Of a stretch of 64,000 nucleotides of DNA, positions 9,661 through 18,432 are shown in pieces. The position numbers and the translations under genes were made by a program. The stretch lies in assembly GCF_024622045.1 (NCBI RefSeq), contig NZ_JANKBP010000003.1; one strand, given 5' to 3'. The notes under the pieces were generated by a model. It saw only the letters and a program-made list of their open reading frames with translations. It did not search any database and was not told where the DNA came from. How positions within the stretch are numbered: position 1 is the first letter of the stretch; each line of letters begins with the position of its first letter. The DNA comes from Rodentibacter caecimuris. Lineage in GTDB: Bacteria; Pseudomonadota; Gammaproteobacteria; Enterobacterales; Pasteurellaceae.

Positions 9661-9708
9661 TAACAGTATTTTAAAGAAATTGAGTTAATGAGTGATGATC
9701 TAAGTCAA
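9661..9708 (-). promoter_or_regulatory. FNR-type promoter of torYZ
   Basis: On the minus strand TTGAC-TTAG-ATCAT (9695-9708) matches 8 of 10 positions of the FNR consensus TTGAT-N4-ATCAA. A TAAAAT -10 hexamer (9668-9673) follows after 21 bp, which puts the box centre near -41, the class II activation position. Confidence 0.6.
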
Positions 9709-9790
9709 GGAAGTGGGATATAAGAGGATTTTTAAGCGTTTTTATCTTAAATCATTATATAGTGATTTTTATAATGATTGGGGGGGGGAA

Positions 9791-9830
9791 AAAGTGCGGT
9801 CAAAAATACAAGAAATTTTGACCGCACTTT
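9791..9830 (-). terminator. Inverted uptake-signal terminator of potD
   Basis: AAAGTGCGGTCAAAA (9791-9805) pairs perfectly with TTTTGACCGCACTTT (9816-9830), 24 bp downstream of the potD stop. A run of nine G lies just beyond it at 9780-9788. Confidence 0.85.
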
Positions 9831-9853
9831 AAAAGTGTTTGAATTAGTCGGGA

Positions 9854-10936
9854 TTATTTCGCCGCTTTTAATTCTTGATAATATTGTTCGTAGTATTGAA
9901 TTGCATCACCTACATCATCCTGCCAATGGCTATTTTTTAATATTTCAGCTGTTGGATAGATTGACGGATCTTCGGTAATTTCTTTTGGTAATACTTTTTT
10001 CGCTTCAACGTTGGCAGTTGGGTAACCAATCGCGAGGGTTAATTTTTCAGCTGCTTTTGCACCTAACATATAGTTGATAAGTTTATGTGCGCCATCAGGG
10101 TTTTTTGAAGTTGCCGGAATCGCTAAGGTATCAACCCAAAGTACAGGGCCTTCTTTTGGAAATACCATGTCTAATGGTGCTTGCTCTTTTTTAGCGATAC
10201 GCACGGAACCATTCCATAACTGACCGACTTCTACTTCACCGGAGATGAAAGAGTTAGCCGGGTTGTCAGAATTGAAAGAAAGAACATTTGGACGTAATTT
10301 CAATAATTCTTCATAGGCTTGTTTGATGATAGCCGGATCTTGAGTGTTCGGGTCTTGACCAATTTTTAACAGTGCAATGTTAAATACTTCACGGGCATCA
10401 TCTAGTAATTGTACTTTATTGGCAAACTCAGGTTTCCATAAATCGCCCCAAGAGGTGAAATCTGCCCCTTTGTAAGTATTGGTGTTAAACGCAATACCCG
10501 GTGCACCCAATAATTGAGGAAGCGAGTATTTGTTTCCTTTGTCATAAGGTTTGTCGAGCCAATCAGGATCTAATTCTTTAATTACAGGTAATTTACTGTG
10601 ATCAAGTTCTTTTAACATCCCTTCACGTGCCATTTTTGACACAAAGTAGTTAGAAGGTGCGATAACATCATAACCGCCGGCTGCGCCTTGGGTTTTGAGT
10701 TTTGCATACATGGTTTCGTTTGATTCAAGACTTGAAACGATAACTTTAATGCCGGTTTCTTTGGTAAAATCATCCAATAGACCATCCGGAACATATTCAG
10801 TCCAAGTATATAAGTACACAGTATCATTAGCAGTAGCCGGTGCGTTTGCATTTTCAGACTTGCTTTCTTTATCATTACAAGCTGTTAAGGTTGCAGCCAC
10901 CAAACCGGCGGTGATTAAACCTGCAAATTTTTTCAT
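9854..10936 (-). CDS. potD: Spermidine/putrescine-binding lipoprotein PotD
   Basis: Substrate-binding protein of the polyamine ABC importer. The chosen ATG at 10936 follows a GGAGA ribosome site and gives 360 residues with a lipoprotein signal ending LTAC (Cys20), so the mature protein is probably membrane-anchored. Family features include YLYTWTEYVPDGLL near the mature N-terminus and LWNGSVRIAKK. An upstream in-frame ATG at 10975 would add 13 residues ahead of a clear signal peptide and was rejected. It is the last gene of potABCD but is separated from potC by three tandem hairpins. Confidence 0.95.
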   Translation of the reverse strand: MKKFAGLITAGLVAATLTACNDKESKSENANAPATANDTVYLYTWTEYVPDGLLDDFTKETGIKVIVSSLESNETMYAKLKTQGAAGGYDVIAPSNYFVSKMAREGMLKELDHSKLPVIKELDPDWLDKPYDKGNKYSLPQLLGAPGIAFNTNTYKGADFTSWGDLWKPEFANKVQLLDDAREVFNIALLKIGQDPNTQDPAIIKQAYEELLKLRPNVLSFNSDNPANSFISGEVEVGQLWNGSVRIAKKEQAPLDMVFPKEGPVLWVDTLAIPATSKNPDGAHKLINYMLGAKAAEKLTLAIGYPTANVEAKKVLPKEITEDPSIYPTAEILKNSHWQDDVGDAIQYYEQYYQELKAAK

Positions 10937-10964
10937 TTTTGTTTGTTCTCCGTAAAAGAGGGGT

Positions 10965-11061
10965 AAAAAAACCACCTACAGGAATTGTAGGTATAAAAAA
11001 ACGCCTTGATTGTGCGTCAAGGCGTATTCTATTTGATATTAAAAGGTTTGTGAAACCTTTT
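10965..11061 (-). terminator. Three tandem hairpins between potC and potD, two of them terminator-like
   Basis: In minus-strand order: AAAAGGTTT-CAC-AAACCTTTT (11061-11041); ACGCCTTGA / TCAAGGCGT followed by seven T (11025-10995); and ACCTACA / TGTAGGT followed by GG and seven T (10992-10965). The last ends 28 bp before the potD start codon. Confidence 0.75.
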
Positions 11062-11069
11062 ATTATGTC

Positions 11070-11840
11070 TTAGTAATTATTTTTACGAGTAATGAGTTGG
11101 CTTAAAATTACCAGTGCTAATGAAAGCACAATCATGATGGTTGCCAGTGCATTGACTTCAGGTGTTACGCCGGTTTTTACCAATGAGAAGATACGTAACG
11201 GTAAAATTTCATAGCTGACACCACTCACAAATGAGGAAACCACAACATCATCCAGTGAGATGGTGAAACTTAATAGCCAACCTGAAACGATTGCAGGTAA
11301 GGCAAGCGGAATAATGATTTTGCGTAAAATCGTTACTTCGCTCGCTCCCAAGTCTTTTGCTGCCTCCAACATTTTGGAATCAAATCCGTTTAAGCGGGAG
11401 AAAATTGTTACGGTAACATAAGGTAAACAGAAGGTAACGTGTGCCAAGAGTAATGACCAAAAACCTAATGAAATCCCTACAACCATAAACAATGCCAACA
11501 AAGACACGGCCATAACGATATCCGGCGACATCATCACAATAAATAACATACCGCTTACCGCTTGTTTACCGCGGAAACGATAACGATACAATGCGATTGC
11601 GGTTAAGCCACCCACAATGGTTGCTAAGGTGGCGGCAAAAAATGCGATGGTTACCGAATGGATCGCCGCTTGAATTAAGGTATCGTTATTGAATAAACGC
11701 TCGTACCAGTTCCAACTAAATCCTTTCCAACTCAAACCGTAGCGGTCGGCATTGAAAGAATTGGTTACCAAAATGATGATTGGGATATACAAATAAGCGT
11801 ATACCACAAATATAAAGATATTACGTAGTAAACGGCTCAT
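11070..11840 (-). CDS. potC: Polyamine ABC transporter permease PotC
   Basis: Inner-membrane permease half of the spermidine/putrescine importer. The 256-residue protein has six predicted membrane helices and the ABC coupling motif EAAKDLGASEVTILRKIIIP, which contacts the PotA ATPase. Its ATG overlaps the potB stop codon by one base (TAATG), a typical coupled pair. Length is as expected for PotC. Confidence 0.95.
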   Translation of the reverse strand: MSRLLRNIFIFVVYAYLYIPIIILVTNSFNADRYGLSWKGFSWNWYERLFNNDTLIQAAIHSVTIAFFAATLATIVGGLTAIALYRYRFRGKQAVSGMLFIVMMSPDIVMAVSLLALFMVVGISLGFWSLLLAHVTFCLPYVTVTIFSRLNGFDSKMLEAAKDLGASEVTILRKIIIPLALPAIVSGWLLSFTISLDDVVVSSFVSGVSYEILPLRIFSLVKTGVTPEVNALATIMIVLSLALVILSQLITRKNNY

Positions 11841-12700
11841 TATTCCAACTCCACTTTTTTATTTAGTAGTTTATTTGCACGATAGTAAACGAAGATAAGC
11901 AATGCCATCAAAATCGTTAAACCGATACTAATTGCAGAACCGAACGGCCAGTTACGGGAAATCAAGAATTCGCTCTTAATGACGTTCCCTACTAACAAGA
12001 CTTTCGCTCCGCCTAATAAATCCGCTACATAGAACATTCCCATTGCCGGTAATAGTACTAATAAACAACCGGCAACAATACCCGGCATGGTTAATGGCAA
12101 AATAACACGGAAGAAACGTTGGAATGCATTTGCGCCTAAGTCTTTTGCGGCTTCAAGTAAACGTCCGTCTAATTTTTCAATGGCAGAGTAGAGCGGAAGA
12201 ATCATAAACGGTAGAAGTAGATAAACTAAACCGATAATAACCGCAACTTCCGTATTCAAAATACGAATCGGCTCGCTCAAAATCCCCATTTCCATTAGCA
12301 TAGTATTCAGTACGCCTTTCACACCGAGGAAGATTTTCATTCCATAAATACGGATCAACGAGTTTGTCCAAAATGGTAATACCACAAGAAACAATAAGAG
12401 CGGTCGGTATTTCGGGTGAATTTTGCTGACCATAAAGGCGAACGGATAGCCAATCAGTAAGCAAATAATCGTTGCAATGCCGGACATATACAAGGAATTC
12501 CACACCACCTGCGCATAAAGCGGGTTGAACAGGTTGATGTAGTTATCAAAGTTAAACGGCAAAGTGTAGAAGTTGCTACCATCTCGGGTTAAAAAACTTA
12601 CCGCTAATACCAATAGGTTTGGAATCAGCACAAAGAAGATTAGCCAAGCGAAGATAATTGCAACAGTAATTTTCTGAAATTTGTTATTAATTATCTTCAT
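11840..12700 (-). CDS. potB: Polyamine ABC transporter permease PotB
   Basis: Second permease subunit. The ATG at 12700 was chosen because it yields MKIINNKFQKITVAIIFAW, leading straight into the first membrane helix, and a 286-residue protein of the usual PotB length. An open frame reaching 12778 would add 26 residues read through potA coding sequence. The EAA loop is EAAKDLGANAFQRFFRVILP. The start overlaps the potA 3' end by 14 bp, so the subunits are translationally coupled. Confidence 0.94.
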   Translation of the reverse strand: MKIINNKFQKITVAIIFAWLIFFVLIPNLLVLAVSFLTRDGSNFYTLPFNFDNYINLFNPLYAQVVWNSLYMSGIATIICLLIGYPFAFMVSKIHPKYRPLLLFLVVLPFWTNSLIRIYGMKIFLGVKGVLNTMLMEMGILSEPIRILNTEVAVIIGLVYLLLPFMILPLYSAIEKLDGRLLEAAKDLGANAFQRFFRVILPLTMPGIVAGCLLVLLPAMGMFYVADLLGGAKVLLVGNVIKSEFLISRNWPFGSAISIGLTILMALLIFVYYRANKLLNKKVELE

Positions 12701-13802
12701 CGTTGAGTACAACCTCCCAGCCTTCGTGCCATGTAACGCCCACACGTTGTCCGACGCTGTGATCCATATGAGGATCATCTTCGTTAAAGAATTCGCTCAC
12801 AAGTACACGCATACCGTTATGGTCAAATTCTACGGTAGATTCTAATGTCATACCTTTATAAGTGCGGTCAATAATATGGCCGATAATTGCCTTAGATTGT
12901 TCGTTTTCATCAAGTTCTTCAATCACAATATCTTCAGGACGAAGGAGAACTTGAAGTTTTTGATCTTTTTCTACCGGCATATCGGTATAGATATCACAGA
13001 CACGACCTTCTACATTTGCCAGTACCACGTTCTCGGATTTACGTTCAATTACGGTTGCATTAAAGACGTTAATTTCCCCAATGAAACGTGCGACAAACAA
13101 GTTTGCCGGTTCTTCATAAATCTCTCGTGGCGAACCGTCTTGAGCGATCTTTCCTTTACGTAACAACACGATGCGATCAGACATAGTGATCGCTTCTTCT
13201 TGATCGTGGGTGACGAAAATAAAGGTAATTCCCAATTGGCGTTGCAATACCTTAAGTTCGTATTGCATTTGTTTACGTAATTTATAATCTAAAGCAGATA
13301 ATGATTCATCCAATAATAATACTTTCGGTTTATTAACTACTGCACGGGCAATAGCGATACGTTGCTGTTGGCCGCCTGATAATTGGGTCGGTTTACGATC
13401 TGCCATCTCTTCCAACTGAACCATGCGCAAGGCTTCCAACACACGGGGTTTGATTTCAGCCTCGGGTACTTTTTGCATACGTAAGCCGAAAGCCACGTTT
13501 TCAAAAATGGTCATATGTGGGAACAGCGCATAACTTTGAAAAACCGTATTAATGTGGCGTTTTTCTGCAGGGACATTGGTAATGTCTTCACCGTCCAGAA
13601 TAATATGACCGGAATCTAGTTCCTCTAGGCCTGCCAATAAGCGCAAAACTGTTGTTTTACCACAACCGGAAGGGCCAAGAATAGTGACAAATTCACCGTT
13701 ATTAATGGTTAAGTTAAAATCGTTAATGATGGTGTTAGAACCGTAAGATTTTTTGACTGAACGAAGCTCAATGATAGGCTTGTTTTGAACCGGATTTTCC
13801 AC
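12687..13802 (-). CDS. potA: Polyamine ABC transporter ATP-binding protein PotA
   Basis: Cytoplasmic ATPase that powers the PotBC permease. Walker A is GPSGCGKTT, the ABC signature is LSGGQQQR, Walker B is LLLDESLSALD, and a C-terminal TOBE-like regulatory domain follows. I place the start at the GTG codon at 13802 (AGGGAG upstream), giving 371 residues starting VENPVQNKPIIELRSVKK, close to the H. influenzae protein as I remember it. A longer frame from 13883 adds 27 residues of no family likeness. The start choice is less certain than the identity. Confidence 0.93.
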   Translation of the reverse strand: MENPVQNKPIIELRSVKKSYGSNTIINDFNLTINNGEFVTILGPSGCGKTTVLRLLAGLEELDSGHIILDGEDITNVPAEKRHINTVFQSYALFPHMTIFENVAFGLRMQKVPEAEIKPRVLEALRMVQLEEMADRKPTQLSGGQQQRIAIARAVVNKPKVLLLDESLSALDYKLRKQMQYELKVLQRQLGITFIFVTHDQEEAITMSDRIVLLRKGKIAQDGSPREIYEEPANLFVARFIGEINVFNATVIERKSENVVLANVEGRVCDIYTDMPVEKDQKLQVLLRPEDIVIEELDENEQSKAIIGHIIDRTYKGMTLESTVEFDHNGMRVLVSEFFNEDDPHMDHSVGQRVGVTWHEGWEVVLNDEDN

Positions 13803-14135
13803 TAGCTTTGGTTTTCTCCCTAATTTCACCAATAAGTTGGTACTGAGTAGAAATAAAGACCTGCAAAGTTGCAGGGGCGACATAAAAACAAGCGCCTATG
13901 ATATAGCGAATTGTTAATAATGAAAAGGATTTCATACACTTGAACATAAAAAAAATTACCGCGTTCAAAAGAAGGTGAAAAATCTATCGCACTTTCTGTT
14001 TTATGAGTTGATTTTTTCACTAATTGATGGGCGTTTTGCTGAAATTTATAGCAGAAATATGTCTGAATAACTAATATCAGGAGAAATGTAAATTTTTGTC
14101 TTGCTTTTGTAAAGATATGTAAATATAATCGCTAG
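13803..14135. other. potA upstream region
   Basis: AT-rich gap with no convincing gene. It holds a small palindrome CCTGCAA-CT-TTGCAGG near 13860 in the potA leader. I could not assign a potA promoter with confidence. Short open frames on the minus strand here lack ribosome sites and protein-like composition. Confidence 0.5.
14101..14129 (+). promoter_or_regulatory. Promoter of an orphan plus-strand transcript
   Basis: TTGCTT (14101-14106) and a perfect TATAAT (14124-14129) are separated by exactly 17 bp. No protein gene lies downstream on this strand; an intrinsic terminator follows about 90 nt later. Confidence 0.65.
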
Positions 14136-14229
14136 CGTTTTATCGAGATTCCTTTTGATAAAGCTAAACTTTAGAGATTTTATTCATAAATTCCTTTTTT
14201 ATCCCCTGTTTCAGCAGGGGATTTTTTTA
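14136..14229 (+). ncRNA. Candidate small RNA between potA and letB
   Basis: A promoter with a perfect -10 element predicts a start near 14135-14137, and a strong intrinsic terminator ends at 14229, giving an RNA of about 93 nt. It contains TTATC / GATAA and CTAAA / TTTAG mini-hairpins, then an AU-rich stretch (TTCCTTTTTT) before the terminator stem. That layout resembles Hfq-dependent RNAs. Both neighbouring genes are on the other strand, so the terminator has no protein gene to serve. I do not recognise the RNA family. Confidence 0.6.
14201..14229 (+). terminator. Strong intrinsic terminator with no upstream protein gene on its strand
   Basis: ATCCCCTG-TTTCAG-CAGGGGAT is followed by seven T. 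On the minus strand there is no U tract, so it works only for plus-strand transcription. Confidence 0.85.
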
Positions 14230-14254
14230 TGCATTTTGAAAAGAGCAGAAAAAA

Positions 14255-14297
14255 TAACCGCACTTTGATTACCCCATCAAAAGTGCGGTTAAATTTT
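14255..14297 (-). terminator. Inverted uptake-signal terminator of letB
   Basis: TAACCGCACTTTGAT pairs with ATCAAAAGTGCGGTTA with one bulge, just after the letB stop codon on the minus strand. Confidence 0.8.
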
Positions 14298-14306
14298 TCG
14301 TCGTTT

Positions 14307-16982
14307 TTATTGATTAGGGAGTGCTCCCGAGCTCCAATCAGGTGCTTTTACAGGGCGTTTAATTTGTAATAAAAAACGCTGATTTACCGAGGCTTGTGGT
14401 TGAACAACTGTACCTGACGGGGTAGAAAATGAAATGCCGCCTTTCAGTAGTTGTTGAACGCTACCGGTGTTAAATTCCGCTCCTTTCCAGCCTAAACTGA
14501 AGTCATAGCCGGACGATACCCAAAATTCAGAATTTTTACGTACTAAATGTTGGTATTTCGGTGTGATCGCAATATGAATAAGCACGCGATCACCTAAATC
14601 ATTGAGATCAAATTTACGTATCGATCCAACTTCGACACCACGATAAAGCACAGGTGAACCTTCCGTTAAATTCATCGCATCATTGGTTTCGAGAATAAAC
14701 GGTACGCCGTTGCTATATTTATTACGGCTCGGCGAAGTTTGTGCAAGATTAAATTGTGTTTTAGCTTTTCCTTTTCCGACTTCCACATCGATATAGGGCT
14801 GTAATAAACTATCTAAGTTTTCAATTGCTCCAGCTGAAATCTGCGGTGAAATAATCTTAAAGGTTGCCCCTTCTTTAGCAATCATGCCCATATAATTAGG
14901 GTTGATAAGGGCTTTTGCGGTAATTTTGTGTGATTTCGGATCTAACGTAATACTTTCAACTTCACCAATAGACAATCCTAGATAGCGTAAGCTCATACCT
15001 TTGCTCAAATTTGTTGCATCATCTGCGGTCAGAGTGATTACTTGCCCGGCAGATTTTGCCCGCAGCTCATTTGGATACAATGTGTTATTTTTTCCTGAAC
15101 CGCTGTTATCAAAACTAATTGCTCCTTTTAACGAGCGGGCAATCGGTGTTGCCTGAATACTAATACCTTTCGGAGTAATATCCACTTGGGCGGCACTTTC
15201 TACCCAGAAGATACTTTTATCCGTTAATAAATGTTTATAAGGCGGATAAATATAAACATCCACATTAAAATGGTTTGTTTGAGGTTGAATATTGGTAATT
15301 TTACCTACTTCATATTGATGATACAGTATGAGAGAGCCTTTACTGATACTTGGTAACGTTGAAGTTTTTAACGTAATATCGGGTTCGACTAAATTGCCGG
15401 TAATGCCGGATTCCGCATTTTGTGTATTTTTGTAAAGCGGGTAAGTTTTGAGTGCATTGCCTAAGCCTTTTTTCGCAATAATACGAATGCCCCCTTGTAG
15501 CCATTTTTCCGGATGGGCGGATTCAAAACGAACCCCATCTATGCCTAAATTGACATCGAAGTTTGAAGCTGCGACAAAAAGCGTATTTGGGTTAATTAAA
15601 TTCCGATATGCGGACCCAATAGCCACTTGGTATTCGACACCTTCTACGTTAATTTGTTGTTTAACAATTTCACCGATTGCAATATTGTTGTAATAAACGG
15701 ATTGCCCTTCCGATACACCGTAGCTTTCCGGCGCGGTGAGTTTAATTACCAGCGTATTTGGTGCTTTTAACAGTAATTCGTTTTCTTTAACCACATCAAA
15801 TTGCAATTTTTCTGTTCCATCACCCGGAATGATTTCAAAGTAATCGCCACGGAAAAAACGTTGTGGATCGGCTAAATCAGCCAAACTCGGTTTTTTGTTA
15901 CGAAAAATAATATGGGTATGGGTTTTTAATAAATTTATTTGGTTCGGATCAACAAGTAACGTACCTTTTAGCATACCTTCATTATTTTCATCAACAGTGA
16001 GTGCTGAAAGTACGCCAACTTTGTGTTCTTGAAAATAGACATCTGTACGGCCAGCTTCTAAACCGGCAACATTTGGTAGCGTGATACTGACTTCAATGCC
16101 ACGTTTAGCCTCTTGTAAGCTTGAGTAGAGTGTATAGATTGTATTTTCGGTTGCATTTGCACTGTTTACCGGTGAATCAAAAGAAACGGCACCTTGTACA
16201 ACGGCATTGAGACTCTCCATACTGAAGTTTAAACCGGACGGACTAATATTTGCGGTCACGCCACTGATATTCCAAAAGCGTGAGTCCTTTTTCACAAAAT
16301 GCGTATATTCTTTGCCAATGACGACATCAATTTCAACTTTATTATTTTCATTAAAGCGATAATCATAAATTTTACCAACAGGTAATTTTTTGAAATAGAT
16401 GGAAGAGCCGATAGAAATTGATCCTAAATCATCGGCAACCAAATGAATTAACAAATCACCGGGAGAAACTTGGGCGATAGGGCCTTTTTCTTGGGCAATA
16501 AATTGATCTTCAGTATCGCCGTCTCCTGGTTGTAGCGTAATATAGTTTCCCGAAACGAGAGAATCCAAGCCTGAAATACCGGCAAGCGAGACGCTTGGTT
16601 GTACTACCCAGAATTTTGTATTTTCACGCAGTACTCCGGTCGCTTCAGGGTAGATATTGGCAATGACTTCGACTTTTTGCATATTATCGGTAAAGTTGAC
16701 TTTCTTGACGACACCGATTTGTAGTCCTTGATAGCGAATCGGTGTCTTATCAGCGACTAAACCGGATCCGTTTGTAAACGTAATCTTGATTGTTTTACCT
16801 TGTTCTTCAATAATTTGGAAGAAAAGAATTGCACCGATACAAAGGGCAATAAAAGGTAACAACCAAAAGGGAGAAACTTTTCGGTTTTTACGTAAAACGG
16901 CTTGAATCGTTTTATATTGCGAATCAACGTTTATAGTGTGATTCGTTGAATGTTCATTATTCGGTTGTTGTTTTTCGGTCAT
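14307..16982 (-). CDS. letB: Seven-domain MCE lipid-transport tunnel protein LetB (YebT)
   Basis: Inner-membrane-anchored periplasmic protein that forms a tunnel for phospholipid movement between membranes. The 891-residue length fits LetB (about 877 in E. coli) rather than the shorter PqiB. I count seven MCE repeats by their cores: IRYQGLQIGVV, IYFKKLPVGKI, VYFQEHKVGVL, VYYNNIAIGEI, ILYHQYEVGKI, LRYLGLSIGEV and VLYRGVEVGSI. One membrane helix is at residues about 40-57. It overlaps letA by 26 bp. Confidence 0.94.
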   Translation of the reverse strand: MTEKQQPNNEHSTNHTINVDSQYKTIQAVLRKNRKVSPFWLLPFIALCIGAILFFQIIEEQGKTIKITFTNGSGLVADKTPIRYQGLQIGVVKKVNFTDNMQKVEVIANIYPEATGVLRENTKFWVVQPSVSLAGISGLDSLVSGNYITLQPGDGDTEDQFIAQEKGPIAQVSPGDLLIHLVADDLGSISIGSSIYFKKLPVGKIYDYRFNENNKVEIDVVIGKEYTHFVKKDSRFWNISGVTANISPSGLNFSMESLNAVVQGAVSFDSPVNSANATENTIYTLYSSLQEAKRGIEVSITLPNVAGLEAGRTDVYFQEHKVGVLSALTVDENNEGMLKGTLLVDPNQINLLKTHTHIIFRNKKPSLADLADPQRFFRGDYFEIIPGDGTEKLQFDVVKENELLLKAPNTLVIKLTAPESYGVSEGQSVYYNNIAIGEIVKQQINVEGVEYQVAIGSAYRNLINPNTLFVAASNFDVNLGIDGVRFESAHPEKWLQGGIRIIAKKGLGNALKTYPLYKNTQNAESGITGNLVEPDITLKTSTLPSISKGSLILYHQYEVGKITNIQPQTNHFNVDVYIYPPYKHLLTDKSIFWVESAAQVDITPKGISIQATPIARSLKGAISFDNSGSGKNNTLYPNELRAKSAGQVITLTADDATNLSKGMSLRYLGLSIGEVESITLDPKSHKITAKALINPNYMGMIAKEGATFKIISPQISAGAIENLDSLLQPYIDVEVGKGKAKTQFNLAQTSPSRNKYSNGVPFILETNDAMNLTEGSPVLYRGVEVGSIRKFDLNDLGDRVLIHIAITPKYQHLVRKNSEFWVSSGYDFSLGWKGAEFNTGSVQQLLKGGISFSTPSGTVVQPQASVNQRFLLQIKRPVKAPDWSSGALPNQ

Positions 16983-18222
16983 AAATTTTCCAAATAAGTC
17001 GGCTATCGAATTGTGAGGTTGAAATCATTGTGAGAAATACAGCTGCACCAAAGTAAAAAGCTGCCGGCCCCACTGTAAAATTAATAATCTGCCCCCGCGT
17101 GACAAGTGACATCATTAACGCAAGAACGAATAAATCAAGCATGGACCAACGTCCGATAAAGTGTACGATATGTAATAAACGTATTTGCCATTTAATAGAG
17201 TGTTGCCAGTTAAAGTGAACGCAGGCAAGTAGATAGAGCATAATTAAAATTTTACTAATTGGCACAAAAATACTGGCAAAAAATACAACAAAGGCAACAA
17301 AATAGCTTTTCATTTCAATAAATGAAATTACACCGGACATCAATGTATCCTCGCTTAAAACACCGGTCAGATAAACACCGGATATTGGCAATAGGTTTGC
17401 CGGAAAAAGCATAATAATACCGGCAATCAAGGTTGCCCAAGTACGCTGTAATTTTATTGACTCGGGGAGATCTAAATGTGAGTCACAACGAGGGCAAATA
17501 TGCCGGTTATTTATCTGTTTTATGTCTGAATGAGGAAACGAATAATTGCAAGCGGTGCATAATTCAGTTTTATCTTCTGTTGATGAAAGCATTTTCTTGT
17601 GTTCGGGGTAAAATTCGTCCCATAGTTCGTTCAGATTAATTTTGATAAATAATAATGTGGTTAAAAGAGCGGTAAATATAAACGCTAGTAAATAGACATC
17701 AATTTCCAATGCAGCATATTCGCGCACTTTAAACATTGATACACCGAGTGCTACAAGATAAACATCAAACATCACCCAGGGCTTAATATAGCTTAAAAAA
17801 AGTAACACATTACGTGGACGCATATTAAGTAACTTAGCGAACCATAACATTAAAACCAAGAGAGCGAAAGAAATCGGCATTAAGACGGCACAAATAAATA
17901 CCAAAAAAGCGGTGTACTGGTAGCCCGCAGTCGCCATTTTCCAAATTCCTTCCCATACAGAGGCACTCACTTTTACACCGAGTAAATCAATGCTTAATAG
18001 AGGGAATTTTAAGGCAAAGGGCATTAAAATAAGAATTGAGAGTGCAATCATCGCACAGCGATGTAACGACCAGCGATTTGTTGTATTTAATACATGATGA
18101 CAACGAGGGCACTCTGCATGTTCATTTTCAGGCAACGGATAAGGCACCGAGACGACTTTATCGCATTCACTGCAACGAGCGATTTTATTGTGAATGTTTG
18201 CAAGATTTGGTGTAGTCGCCAT
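16957..18222 (-). CDS. letA: LetA (YebS), membrane partner of LetB
   Basis: PqiA/LetA-family inner-membrane protein that works with the LetB tunnel in lipid transport. The 421-residue product contains two modules. Each has a zinc-ribbon-like cysteine set (CSECDK...CPRC and CTACNYSF...CPRC) followed by four membrane helices. I prefer the ATG at 18222; a TTG seven codons upstream at 18243 overlaps an uptake signal and neither start has a clear ribosome site. It is divergent from proQ. Confidence 0.92.
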   Translation of the reverse strand: MATTPNLANIHNKIARCSECDKVVSVPYPLPENEHAECPRCHHVLNTTNRWSLHRCAMIALSILILMPFALKFPLLSIDLLGVKVSASVWEGIWKMATAGYQYTAFLVFICAVLMPISFALLVLMLWFAKLLNMRPRNVLLFLSYIKPWVMFDVYLVALGVSMFKVREYAALEIDVYLLAFIFTALLTTLLFIKINLNELWDEFYPEHKKMLSSTEDKTELCTACNYSFPHSDIKQINNRHICPRCDSHLDLPESIKLQRTWATLIAGIIMLFPANLLPISGVYLTGVLSEDTLMSGVISFIEMKSYFVAFVVFFASIFVPISKILIMLYLLACVHFNWQHSIKWQIRLLHIVHFIGRWSMLDLFVLALMMSLVTRGQIINFTVGPAAFYFGAAVFLTMISTSQFDSRLIWKIYDRKTTTE

Positions 18223-18432
18223 AATAATACTTTTGCTGTACAAAGTGCGGTCAAAAAAGATTGACTATTCTATCCTTATTCCTCTGTATTTGTGAAGTTT
18301 AAATGAACAAACGTTTATTAAAATTGATAGCGTAACAAATAACTTGTTCCCTAAACTTGCTTGGAACATTGTCAACCCTTATAAAAGTGCGATAAACTAC
18401 GCAAGTTTTTTATTTCAATCCTAGGACAAAAA

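Noticed and set aside
13768..14020. Two minus-strand frames of 64-66 codons upstream of potA
   Set aside because: They overlap each other and the potA leader, have no good ribosome site, and look like translated AT-rich spacer.
14077..14091. AGGAG followed by ATG-TAA, a start-stop mini-frame on the plus strand
   Set aside because: It lies upstream of the predicted promoter of the orphan RNA, so it is probably not transcribed.
14307..16982. Annotation as PqiB (paraquat-inducible protein B)
   Set aside because: PqiB has three MCE domains and about 546 residues; this protein has seven repeats and 891 residues, as in LetB/YebT.
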